In this document: positions 46,382 through 56,519 of the stretch, piece after piece | How positions within the stretch are numbered: position 1 is the stretch's first letter | How the letters are laid out: every line of letters begins with the position of its first letter | Assembly (NCBI GenBank): GCA_963921425.1 | Contig: OY992832.1 | Location: 20,744,835-20,808,834 of the forward strand | Reading direction: 5' to 3' | DNA from: Dryas octopetala | Taxonomy: Eukaryota; Streptophyta; Magnoliopsida; Rosales; Rosaceae | Length of the DNA stretch: 64,000 nucleotides | Notes under the pieces: model-generated | The model's database searches: none | What the model was told of the DNA's origin: nothing | What the model saw: only the letters and a program-made list of their open reading frames with translations | Made by a program: the position numbers and the translations under genes

Positions 46382-46660
46382 TTAACTACCGTCATTTAAC
46401 TGGATTAGCTACACACATTTAGCTACAAATAAAAAAGAATTAATTACTCTAGACTACACTTTACTTATTGTTTGTAATATGTAATACACCTATTTATAAT
46501 ATTTAACAATTAGGTCACTTTATTATAATATCTAGGTCAGTTGGCTTCACTCCACTCTCTCTCACCCTCCAAAGCCAAAGAACATGACAAGTTTCTCACT
46601 ATAATAACGCCCAGAGATTAGGGAAGCCAGCTCCACCCCCATGGCTTCCTTATCAGTAGT
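46382..46660. other. short AT-rich spacer
   Basis: Nothing recognisable apart from flanking repeats. Confidence 0.3.
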
Positions 46661-46662
46661 AT

Positions 46663-46925
46663 GTTCTTGATTTTTTTTTTTTAGCTCAGTTTCACCTGCA
46701 GTTTCTAAAACTGCAGTTTCAGTGGTGTAGAACACTTGATATTGGTACGTTCTTGATTTTTTTGTTTAGCTCAGTTTCACCTACAGTTTCTAAAACTGCA
46801 GTTTCACTTACAGTTTTTAAAACTGTAGTTTCAGTGGTGTAGAACACTTGATATAAGTTCTTGATTTTTTTTATTTAGCTCAGTTTATGAAACTGTAGTT
46901 TCAGTGGTGTGGAACACTTAATATG
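46663..46925 (+). repeat. imperfect tandem repeat, three copies
   Basis: Each copy starts GTTCTTGATTTTTTT, contains AAACTG(C/T)AGTTTCAGTGG and ends GAACACTTGATA. The copies start near 46663, 46749 and 46857. CTGCAGTTT/AAACTGCAG segments are palindromic. Confidence 0.75.
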
Positions 46926-47059
46926 AGTATTTTTCGAAACTCTAGTTCCAGTTATGTTAAGTGGCTCAGAAGAATGTTAAAAAAGAAACTAAAGAAAAGA
47001 AAGACTTGAAATAAATGCTGTTTGGTTTAGTATTTGAACCTTTTAGTTGAAATTGTAGA

Positions 47060-47074
47060 GGTTAACAAAAAAAA
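47060..47074 (+). mobile_element. micro-insertion with perfect 14-bp duplication
   Basis: GGTTAACAAAAAAAA lies between exact copies of GTTGAAATTGTAGA (47046-47059 and 47075-47088). Confidence 0.7.
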
Positions 47075-47088
47075 GTTGAAATTGTAGA

Positions 47089-49244
47089 TATATGAACGAG
47101 TTCAATTAATTGGAGGGACCACTGGTACCCAGTTTCTTTGATGAAGATTTACACACCCGATTGATTATATTTTTCTCTCCAGATTGGTGGTCGTCACCGG
47201 CCTCTGTAACAGAGCAGAGAGATGGATCGATAGAGGAGAGAAGAGAGATAAAGGGAGAGAGAGGAAAGAAGCTAGAGAAGAGGAAGGAGAGAGGGGGAGA
47301 GAGAAAGAGTCTAATACAAACGAGAACAAGAACACCCAAATATATAAAAGGCGGCCCGCAAAGAAATTATGAGGCTTTGGGTGTGTTTGAGTAATAAAAG
47401 AATTTGTCAGTACCTAATAATTAATGAGCTCAATAAAAAAATTCCGGCCACAAATACTAGCTTAAAACATAAATTCATGGTTTGGATAATGAGAATAACT
47501 TGTCTGCCCCTGTGATAGGGACATACTTGTGTATAGGTAGTGAGAGAAAAAGAGCAGAAGGAGAGGAGAGAAGAGGAGAGGAGAGAGAGAGAGAAAGAGA
47601 GAGGGGATACCAGCTGTGGTATCCCTATTTCTGGTAAGTACGTTATTCTCTTTGATAATAAATGGTCTTGAGGGTGGCCCACCCCAGTGGCGTAATTCAA
47701 AAGATGACCATAGGTGGAATGAAGTTGTGGGTTTCATTTACACATGAATGTGTTGGTATCTAGCATTGACGGTCTTAATAGAAACATGAAGCATCACATA
47801 GGCAACACAATCATGCATATCAAATAAACCAACTAAACACATTCACCCAGCTTGCACGCAAATTCCCCAATATTGAACCAGTCTTACTCTTTACATTCTG
47901 AGAAGTGTCTAATTCTCCCAAATCAGATATAAGCAGAAATGAGCAGTGATTCAACCCGGCCTCTTACTAGTAGTAACAAAGAGTATAACATAAAAGCTCC
48001 CATTAATACTGTAACTAATTCTATCATGAAATCTATAACCATATTTATGGCTCAAAACGTCCAAGCACAATGAAATTAATCAAATCCTAAGCTCCCCGCC
48101 AAATACCAACTATTTCTTAAATTGCAGAATTATTGTGATCTTAACATTAACAAACTCCGCAGCTGAATAGATTTCGTACATAAAGAAACGAACCCAAAAT
48201 ATTTAAGAAATATAAACAAACACAATACAAGATGAAAGGGAAAAAAAGAAAGTGATATTGAATAATGGGGAAATGTACAAATTAGTAGAGGGTCCTATGT
48301 TGCAGCAAAGAAAGTGATATTACTATATTTTTTTTACTTTGTGCGTGATTTGTAATTAACACAGAGAGCAATAAGACCAGCCAATTTTTTTTTTTTTGCT
48401 TGGCTTTCTCTTTTTGTTTTCCTTAATTGTTTATTTAAAGGAAAAATGAAAGAGCCTTGTTTTCTTTGCTGGCTACAGAAGAGAATGATTTTTTTGCTGT
48501 TGTTTTGGATAAGGATTTGAGAGAGTTTTCTTTTATGGATTCATTTAGAATCCAAAAGAATTGGGGCTTTCCGGATTCATTTAGAATCCAAAAGGACTCC
48601 CAAGGATTTGTTTAGAATCCATGGTTACGTTTGGGTAACCATATATTTGTAGTGTCGCGAGGACACCGATTTGGGTGTAGTGACAAAAGTCACCACTAAA
48701 ATGGCAGCACGTCAATGAGTTCATGGTGCCCAAAGGCACCATCCAACCCAATAGCCTACTGCTATTTAAACATCAACATGGTGGAGAGACAGCAAATGGT
48801 AAGGAGTAGCGTACGTCATTACCCTGTTAAGATGACCATGGCCATCTAAAGAGAAATCCGGCACCTCCATGCAAGAGTACCTTGAATAATCACTCTGCAG
48901 CACCATTTTTTTTTTTTTTTTTTTTTTTTCTGGATCCCCATCTCATGCTCCTTTTATAGGCCACTAGAGATCAGCTCAAATGAAGATAAAGATAGGCATT
49001 GATTCAAAAATGAGCTTATCACATTCTTTAATTGAAATGAGTTTATCTTTTTTTTTTTTTTTTTCTTTCCTGCAACTTTTATCTCTATTCAAGTGCATTT
49101 ATCTATTTTCAAACTGCAGCACAAAATTAGAGATAAGTGGTGTCGATCACTCCACCACTTCACCATTTCAATTTTCCTTATCTTTCATTTGAATGCATGT
49201 TAATCATGAATCATGCAGTTGGCTAGAAACGTCATTTCAAATAG
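47089..49244. other. spacer with purine-rich tracts
   Basis: GA-rich stretches lie at 47210-47310 and 47540-47605. T-runs lie at 48386, 48908 and 49050. No protein family was recognised in any frame. Confidence 0.35.
48537..48620 (+). repeat. three spaced GGATTCATTTAGAATCC palindromes
   Basis: Copies at 48537-48553, 48573-48589 and 48604-48620 (the last GGATTTGTTTAGAATCC) have six-base inverted arms around ATTTA. Spacing is about 36 and 31 bases. Confidence 0.7.
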
Positions 49245-49941
49245 TAGGGGTGGGCGCGGTGCGGTTCGGCCTGGTTCACCCCCAGAACCGTGCGCCTCGC
49301 CGGTCGTTTCTATACGGTGCGGTTCGGTGCTAAAAACTAGGAAGGGAGAAGAAAAACCAAACCAAACCAAACCATTGAAGGTATGGTTCGGTTCTCCATT
49401 ACGATTTTGGGCCTAATGAGCTATTATTCAGATTGGTACTTTTAGGCTTCATATTTGTTTTTTTAAGCCTAAACCCAATTATTTTAATGATGCAAACCCA
49501 ACCTAATTAACAAGTTTTGGCAAAAAAAAAAAACAAGTTTACAAGTTGATTTAATGAATTTAACCAAAAAGGCTCACACATTGAACTTTGTTTAACCTGC
49601 TTACATGCTTACCTGCTTAGTGCTTAAAACTTAAAAGTTAAAAATAAATACAATTATACAACTAGTGACTACAACTACAAGTTAATGAACATAAAAATGT
49701 TTATAAAAAGTATATAAAAATGGTATATATATGTATAAAAATGGTATAAAATATAAAAATATATATTTGTTTTATTTATGTGGTGCGGTTCGGTGCGGTT
49801 TGGTTAAATGAAGTGTGGAACCGGTACAGTTCGATTTTTTTTTTGCGGTGTTGACTTTTTTTTGTCAATATGGTTTTTGCGGTGTTTTACCGGTGCGGTC
49901 CGGCCAATTTTAGCGGTGCACCGTTAAAATGCCCACCCCTA
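49245..49941. mobile_element. hAT-type element, TAGGGGTGGGC ends
   Basis: TAGGGGTGGGC at the left and its exact complement at the right are a common plant hAT terminus. Subterminal GGTGCGGTTCGG motifs occur at both ends. The flanks TCAAATAG and TCAAAGCA agree only partly, so the target duplication has decayed. No transposase frame. Confidence 0.75.
49518..49531 (+). mobile_element. micro-insertion inside the hAT element
   Basis: TGGC plus A10 lies between exact copies of AACAAGTTT (49509-49517 and 49532-49540). It post-dates the hAT insertion if both are real. Confidence 0.55.
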
Positions 49942-50546
49942 TCAAAGCACTCAGCTAGCTGATTTGAAGTTGGACATCTTGAACCAAAGAGACCACGTAC
50001 CTAGACTTCTTTTATGCGTAGCACGTGGGGCTATTTCTTTTAAGCTTTCTCCTCTTTGAATGCTCCCAATATGAGCTCTATCAATATCTTTCGATCTCTT
50101 TCTTACTCTCTTTTTGAAAAAAAAATTTATGGTTCAACATAGGCTTAATAGTTAAATGGTATTGGATGGTGTGAAGAGCTAAGAGGTTTGGCTGGTGTGA
50201 AGAGCTAAGAGGTATTGGATGTTGTTAAGGTTCTTTTTTGTTTGGTCGAATAACTTCAAGGTTCAAACGCTATCCAAAATTAATTGTGCCGGACCGGGTT
50301 GGACTAAAAACCTCAGGTCCATCAAATCATTCTTGAAGAGCTCATTTAAAATTGTGCTTGACCGGGCTTGTGTCGGATCGGGCCGACTCGTTTTGGCCCA
50401 TTGTATTCCCCTAAACTTATTCAAATAAATTTGAATCCTTGTAGCAAATTGATGGGCTACTGTTTCTCTTTCTTTTTCTTTTTGTTTCTGTCTTTTTGGT
50501 CAGATTGTGTCATCCATAACTGCTGAAAAGTGAAAGACTTGTAGGG

Positions 50547-50584
<38 letters not shown>

Positions 50585-52402
50585 GGCAGAGTTGCAATGT
50601 TGCATTGTGAAAAGGCAAGGGAGGCAAAATTAAAGACATGCAAGCTTACAAGTTGCAAGTACTGTCTCTCTTTTGGGTCTGAATGCAAGTACTGTCTAAT
50701 CAATATTACATTTGAATGCTATACATATATCCATGGTCCCTAGGTGATCGAGGAGAGGAGGGTTGAGATTTGAGAGCGTAACTTTGAGACACTCGGCATG
50801 ACATTAAGAGCAGAGGTTGTCCTCAGCTTAATCAGTTCCCTTTGTTGTTCATCTGCTGCAATAGCCTATATGTTATATGTTATATGTATCCTGCTGCTTA
50901 TGTTCTGTCTAGTCTTTTTTGGGTCCTAGTTCATCTGTAGGAAGCTAATAATAATAATAATTTAATAAACAAAGGAATCCAATTTTATATGATTTATTTC
51001 GCGGATTAGGGGATAGGGGGTCCTCCCTAGTCTCACTAGACCAAATTGATAAGAATAAGCATGAACACATGTCTTGAGACCGATGGGACAGTCTAAGATA
51101 GAATTGGATGCTATTTTGGATAAATTATTTAGCTTCAATAATATGGGACATTGGGACAGCATCGATCAGTTTGTTGTGTTTTCCTTTCACGTTTGTTTAC
51201 TGAAAATTCTACTATGAGAATGATGTATGTCATGAAGACGCACCCATGGGATATTGTCTAGTTTTTCTTGTTATTTTGGAAGTAAACCAGCTGTTAACTT
51301 ATCTTAATTCTAATTAATTTGACCAAAAAAAGAAAAAGAAAATCTTAACCGATCTCATACTTGTTTTGTCAATTTGAATAACTAAAATGAAAATAATATT
51401 GACATATGTAATGAGTGTGAGCCCATCAAAATTCGTGAATGGACTCATCAATCGGCTTTGGCCCAACACGCTGACTCTTTCTCAATTTATGCCCCAATTG
51501 ATGAGCACCCCATATATATCATTTTGGCCGAGAGAAGTTCTTTCTCTAGAGAGAGTTAATTGAGCCGTCGCATGGAGCTCGATCTTCCCTCTCTCTTCTC
51601 TTATACTGATGAAGCCATGCATGGATGTGCAATTGTGGATAACCATAGACTTCATTTCTAGATCATATAATTTCAAAGAATATCGATCCTTGATTTGTAA
51701 ATGGTAATTAAGGAAGAACGTGCTCGATCATTTTATGAAACATCACATAAAGGCTGAACGTCCTGTCCATCGATCTATTTGACTTTGTACTAGTTCAGAA
51801 GCTGCACATGCTAATTTGTCTAGTGCATGTTTTCTGTTGATTCAGAAGAGACGCTATTATCAAGCATTCTTATTATTTCAGCTAGCACTGAAAGTAGATT
51901 TTCCCAAAGGAAGCTATTCTATGGTTTCTATCTTTTCCATATCAAAGGTGAAAACTTGTACTGTGGTCTGTGACCTAGGGGTTAAAAAAACGTGACAAAA
52001 ATTTACCCATTAGAGGTTGAACCTAGTCTTTTGACACCTATAGTACCTTATCTCTTCACACTGACAAAATGTCACCCAAAGCTGTGTGAGCTAGCAACTA
52101 TTATAAACTGAACACCCTCCAGTGCCTCCATGCAGAGACTCATTATTAGGGCATGCCTTATACAAAGTACAATTACAAAAAGTAGAAATTGGTTTCTTTA
52201 TTTTATGTATCTAATTATTTTAGAAAGATGCATACATAAAGTTACAAAACCATAAACTAGAAATGTACTACTAATTAATACATGCTAATTGATGGTTTTA
52301 TTAGGTTAATAATAATAAAGTGAGAGGGTACTTGTTTATTATTGTAGCTATATATATCCATCAATTTGAAGTGCCCGATCTCCAACAATTGTAGCTACAT
52401 AA
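49942..52402. other. spacer downstream of the CEN-like gene
   Basis: A (TC)n run lies at 50547-50583. A 30-base direct repeat, GTGTGAAGAGCTAAGAGGT, occurs twice near 50170-50215. No coding region is supported. Confidence 0.35.
51311..51341 (+). mobile_element. possible micro-insertion, GACCAAAAAAA
   Basis: TTTGACC plus an A-rich tail lies between ATCTTAA (51301-51307) and ATCTTAA (51342-51348). The flanking repeat is only about 7-8 bases. Confidence 0.35.
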
Positions 52403-53948
52403 TTAGCGTCTTCTGGCAGCAGTTTCCCTTTGGGCATTGAAGAAGACAGCAGCGACAGGAAGGCCAAGGTCGTATGCTTCTGCAAATTTTCGAGTGTCGA
52501 AGTTGTCCCTTGAAGAAGGAGGGACGACTAGTGTTTCCCTGCCTTTCTGCTTGAACAGAAGGAACACAAACCTGTGGATCCCTATGTTTGGCCTCGGTAT
52601 TTCATATTTCACCACCTCCCTTCCTGCATGTGTATTTTTCATTAATTAATTAAGAGCAATGCTATTTGGCCCAGTAAATTACTTGGATCAAATGAAGTGA
52701 CAGCCATTAATTAGATGTTTTAGTCCAAATATGTATTAAAACACCCAATTGATGGCTATAATTTCATGCGATACAAACAATTTCATTACTCATTAATTAA
52801 TTATCATCACATAACTATAAAATAGCAAATCAAAAGTCTATTTTAATTTATGAGTTGGATTCTGTTCTTTGAGTACTTTTGACTTGTTTTACTCTTAATC
52901 ATATAATATAAATTTAAAGGTTTATATAATTTTACTCGCACTCCAAAAATACTATCATCTCTCACATGAAGGGACTTACCAAAAGTGTTATCAGTTGTGC
53001 CTGGGATGTCGGTCACTATCCTGTAAGATTTGGCCAATGATGGTTTTTTTTTGTCAGAAGAGATGGCAAATAATTAGTCCAAATTAATAATTGTACGTTA
53101 ACCAAGTAGCATACTAAAAGTAAAATGCACGTGTATTGAAACCTCTTCAATATTTCATCTCATGTTGCCATGTAATTGGGTTTGCCAAAAAATATAATTA
53201 AAGGAAATTAATTGAAAATTCTCTCCATAATAGATCAAGCTAGCTAACACCAAAAGGAAAAGTATAGATGTACCAAGTCAATTATGTAAACTTAATTACA
53301 AACTTATTAAAACAAAAGAATAACAAGACTCAAAGAAAAACATATCTAGTTTAATCTACATATAATTAATTATTTCTAAGGGGAAAAGGTTTTCACTTTC
53401 ATAATTTAATTTCATTGCCCTTTCGGCACAAGTACTTTATTAGTTAGTTGGAAGTATGAGTATTAGTGGCAAATGTTTGTCCTTAATTTAATTTAATTCT
53501 TTTCCTGCTAATTAATTATTCAGATCGTAGAAATTGTGGAGGATTAATGCTTAAGGGTTTACCAGTGTAAGTGCTCCTTCAGGTATGGGTCACTAGGACC
53601 AGGAACATCTGGGTCGGTCATCACCTGCAACCAGAAAAAAAATGAAAACATTGATTGCTTCAAATTAGTTAAATCCATACTTAGAAAATGATATCAAGGA
53701 AGGAAAATAAGAACACCTGGGAGACATGAATATATATATATATTTACCAGTGTAAAGAAAGACCTCAAATCTCCTCCTTGAACCTCAACCTTAGGCTTGA
53801 TGGTTACTGAGGAAGGAAACAGCTCATGCCCATTATAGACCTTCTTGTTGAAGTTGTAAGTGACAGTCATTTGAACACATGAGGAGAAATAGTCAACTAC
53901 ATCTCCAATCACTCTCCCAACCACTAGAGGATCTGACATCATTGCCAT
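52403..53948 (-). CDS. CEN: CENTRORADIALIS/TFL1-like PEBP floral repressor
   Basis: Exons 53748-53948 (201), 53563-53624 (62), 52980-53020 (41) and 52403-52623 (221) encode 174 residues. The 62- and 41-base middle exons are the classic FT/TFL1 gene structure. The PEBP core is intact: [11 protein letters not shown] (71-81), GIHR (116-119) and a C-terminal [20 protein letters not shown]85 (KEHLHW) corresponds to TFL1 His88 rather than the FT tyrosine, and D141 (SRDNF) to TFL1 Asp144, so repressor activity is predicted. The start [17 protein letters not shown] is of the CEN/ATC type. Family members bind FD bZIP factors through 14-3-3 proteins and keep shoot meristems indeterminate. A weak micro-insertion candidate lies in intron 2. 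Confidence 0.95.
53044..53062 (-). mobile_element. possible micro-insertion beside CEN exon 3
   Basis: A T-run plus GTCAGAAGA follows GATGG and precedes a second GATGG. The insert motif fits the family but the flanking repeat is only 5 bases. It lies about 20 bases from the exon 3 acceptor. Confidence 0.3.
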
Positions 53949-54446
53949 GAAATTAGAAATCTATAGAGAACCTTTTGTGTTTTTCTTGAGGAAGCAGGTT
54001 TTCTTAACTGGCTCAGAAGGAGATACCCCATATTTATAGTGTTGAGATATATGAACCCACTTGAAGCTACACAGGATTCATGAAAGTTCAAAGGGAATGG
54101 GTTTACACAAAGTTTAATAAGAAGTGGAACATCCATAAAAAGGTTAGCATAGTGTTTTCTTTAGCTAATAAACTTTTAGGGTACTTTAATTAGGCTATCC
54201 TTAAAACGCCACTATTGTCTTTTACATGAGTCTAATGATGACGTTGATTATAACAGGAAAAAATCTATATATCTTTAATTTAAGGGTTAATTGAATGTAG
54301 ACTTGTCCCACTCAATTTTTCGTTCTTCTAACCGATTGACTTTTTTATTACTGAATTAGGCTCAAATTCAAAAATTTCAGCCACCTAAAATAAAAATTAT
54401 TTGGTTTTATAATAGAAGACAATAAATCAAAGGGAGACTTAAAAGT
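53949..54446 (-). promoter_or_regulatory. CEN-like promoter region with TATA box
   Basis: On the minus strand CTATAAATA (plus 54031-54039) stands about 85 bases before the ATG, a standard distance. Nothing else specific is visible. Confidence 0.55.
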
Positions 54447-55095
54447 TAGGGCCAGTCTGGTATCTTATTCAAATTTTTTTTTTTTTTTTCAAAAACAAGA
54501 AGACGTGTTTTAGTAAAGAAAACATGTTTGGTATACTATTTTAAAAAACAGGTCACTTTTTAAAAAAGATAAAACATCATTTTTCTCCTCTCTCTTTCTT
54601 ACACTTCTTCATTTTTTAGCTGACATTATTTTTAAAATTTACAAATTGTTTTCAAATTTCATACCAAATAATTTCAAATTTTAAAAATTAATTTTGAAAA
54701 TTCACATTAAAAAAAAGAAGAGATAATTAGATTTAGGTTATTTAGAAAAATCGTTTTTAGATGGAGACCGGAGGTGTTTTAAAATTCATAATAATTTATA
54801 ATAAAATATTTTTAATTCAATAAAGTCCTTCCTCGATTTGAAGGGTATTTCCCCCTATTTGAAGGGTATTTCCCCTCCTAGGGTGTAGAGTGGGATTTGA
54901 CCCAAAATCTTGGAGTTAAAACCGAACATAAAGTCGTTAAAGAAGAAAAATAAAAAGACTTAATTAAAAACCCTAATTCACCCGGTCTTAATCTAAGAAA
55001 TGCTCATAAAATGGACTGAACTCTAAGCCTTCCAAAAAAAATATTAATTTTTGAAAAAAAAAATTGAATAGGATACGAAATAGAGCCTTATAAGG
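54447..55095. mobile_element. degraded hAT-like element
   Basis: The ends AGGGCCAGTCTGGTATCTTA and the complement of AATAGGATACGAAATAGAGCCT are inverted and followed by T- and A-runs. No target duplication could be fixed. It contains copy B of the dispersed repeat. Confidence 0.45.
54718..55025 (+). repeat. dispersed repeat, copy B
   Basis: Same-orientation match to 16035-16400. TTTGAAGGGTATTTCCCC is itself duplicated in tandem here (about 54837 and 54861). Confidence 0.6.
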
Positions 55096-55418
55096 TTCAA
55101 TATATTTTATAAACTTTTCTTAGACTAAGACTAGTAATGATTTTAGGGTTTTTGATCAAGTACGTCCTTTTATACCACGTAAGAGTTTTGTATTTCAAAT
55201 TAAATTGCCCATTTTATTATTTAATATAATTTAAACTGATAATTCATTACATTTAAATCTCACAATTTAAGGGATTAACTTTCCAAAATTTATAAGATTT
55301 GAATTTTAAAAATCTCACAACTTTGGAGATTGGAATATCTAAGGTATAATATATGTGTGTACATATATATATCCCAAATATATATATAGATGTCCGAGCA
55401 CTCGGCCTCAGTTTAGAT

Positions 55419-55678
55419 ACTGGCGTTTGGTGCATTTCAATTGTACTAACAAGCGAATTGGTACATTTTAGTTGTACCAATGCTTGGATTTGACACATTT
55501 TAATTGTAGCAATGTGTGCCAATACGTGAGTTGATACATTTTAATTATACTAATACGTGAGTTGATACATTTTAATTGTACCAATACGTGAGTTGGTACA
55601 TTTTAATTGTACCAACACCTAAACTGGTACATCTTAATTTTACCAATACATAAATTGGTATATTTAAGGTGTACTAAG
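55419..55678 (+). repeat. 31-bp minisatellite, about eight copies
   Basis: The unit is AATACGTGAGTTGATACATT followed by TTAATTGTACC. The central three copies are nearly identical and the outer copies diverged. Confidence 0.85.
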
Positions 55679-56397
55679 ACGTGGCAACAGATAAATAGGT
55701 TGGTAAACACAAAGCAACTGCTTAGGCCAAAAAAAAAAAAATTAAAAAAAAAAAACAAAGAAGAAGAAAGAGAAGTAAAAAATCACAAAAATTTAATGTA
55801 AATTGATATAACCTTTAAAACTTGTAATTGACTTACTTTAATTCGCTTTCTCATAAATGTAGGTGGAACCGACCCAACTTTTCGTCTAGAATTGAAAGAT
55901 CAAGAATTATGGTCCATCTTCCATATTGATTTGGAATTGATTCCCAAATATTCACAGAATTTTCGAAAATATATTGGGTGAATATTTCCCAAATTTCTAT
56001 CCATGTTCTCAATTACATGTGTTATTAGCTTCTTGCTCTTCCAGATGCAAGACAAACTAATGAAAAAATTGTGTAGAAAAGCTATATAACATAATTGCTA
56101 TGATTAAGAGCTTGTAATTGAAGAAATTGTAAAGAAGTTGTAAATCTATGAATAAAGAATAGAGTGGTTTGGCTTTCGAATCAAATCATGAGCATCTGCA
56201 ACTAAGAGGGAGTAGTAGATCGTCCATTGAAGAACTAAGAGAAAGTTATTGATTGTTGAGTGTTTATTTTGCATCATTATATAATACTAACTCCCTAACC
56301 TAGAGTGCAAGAACTCAATATTTTATATCTTGTTAGTTTGTTTCAGTATTTTGTAGGTCAAAAAAAGCATTGATGAAGAAATAAGCATAATGGGGCA
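55679..56397. other. spacer before the LTR palindrome
   Basis: A-runs lie at 55728-55755. No coding region was recognised. Confidence 0.3.
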
Positions 56398-56482
56398 ATT
56401 CTCTAAAGATTCTTTCTAGATTTTAAATTCTTGAGGGAATCTTCTAGAAGAATTTAAAATCTAGAAAGAATCTTTAGAGAAT
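56398..56482. repeat. perfect 35-bp inverted repeat
   Basis: The arms 56398-56432 and 56448-56482 are exact complements over 35 bases, around a 15-base loop. The outer bases are ATTCTCTAAAG and CTTTAGAGAAT. It stands just outside the left LTR arm. Confidence 0.9.
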
Positions 56483-56519
56483 CTTGGACATAATCTTTGG
56501 GAGAATTTTTTTAGGCAAG

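Noticed and set aside
47106-47737. Possible small genes in GA-rich sequence
   Set aside because: Low-complexity frames on both strands, no splice-consistent extension and no known family.
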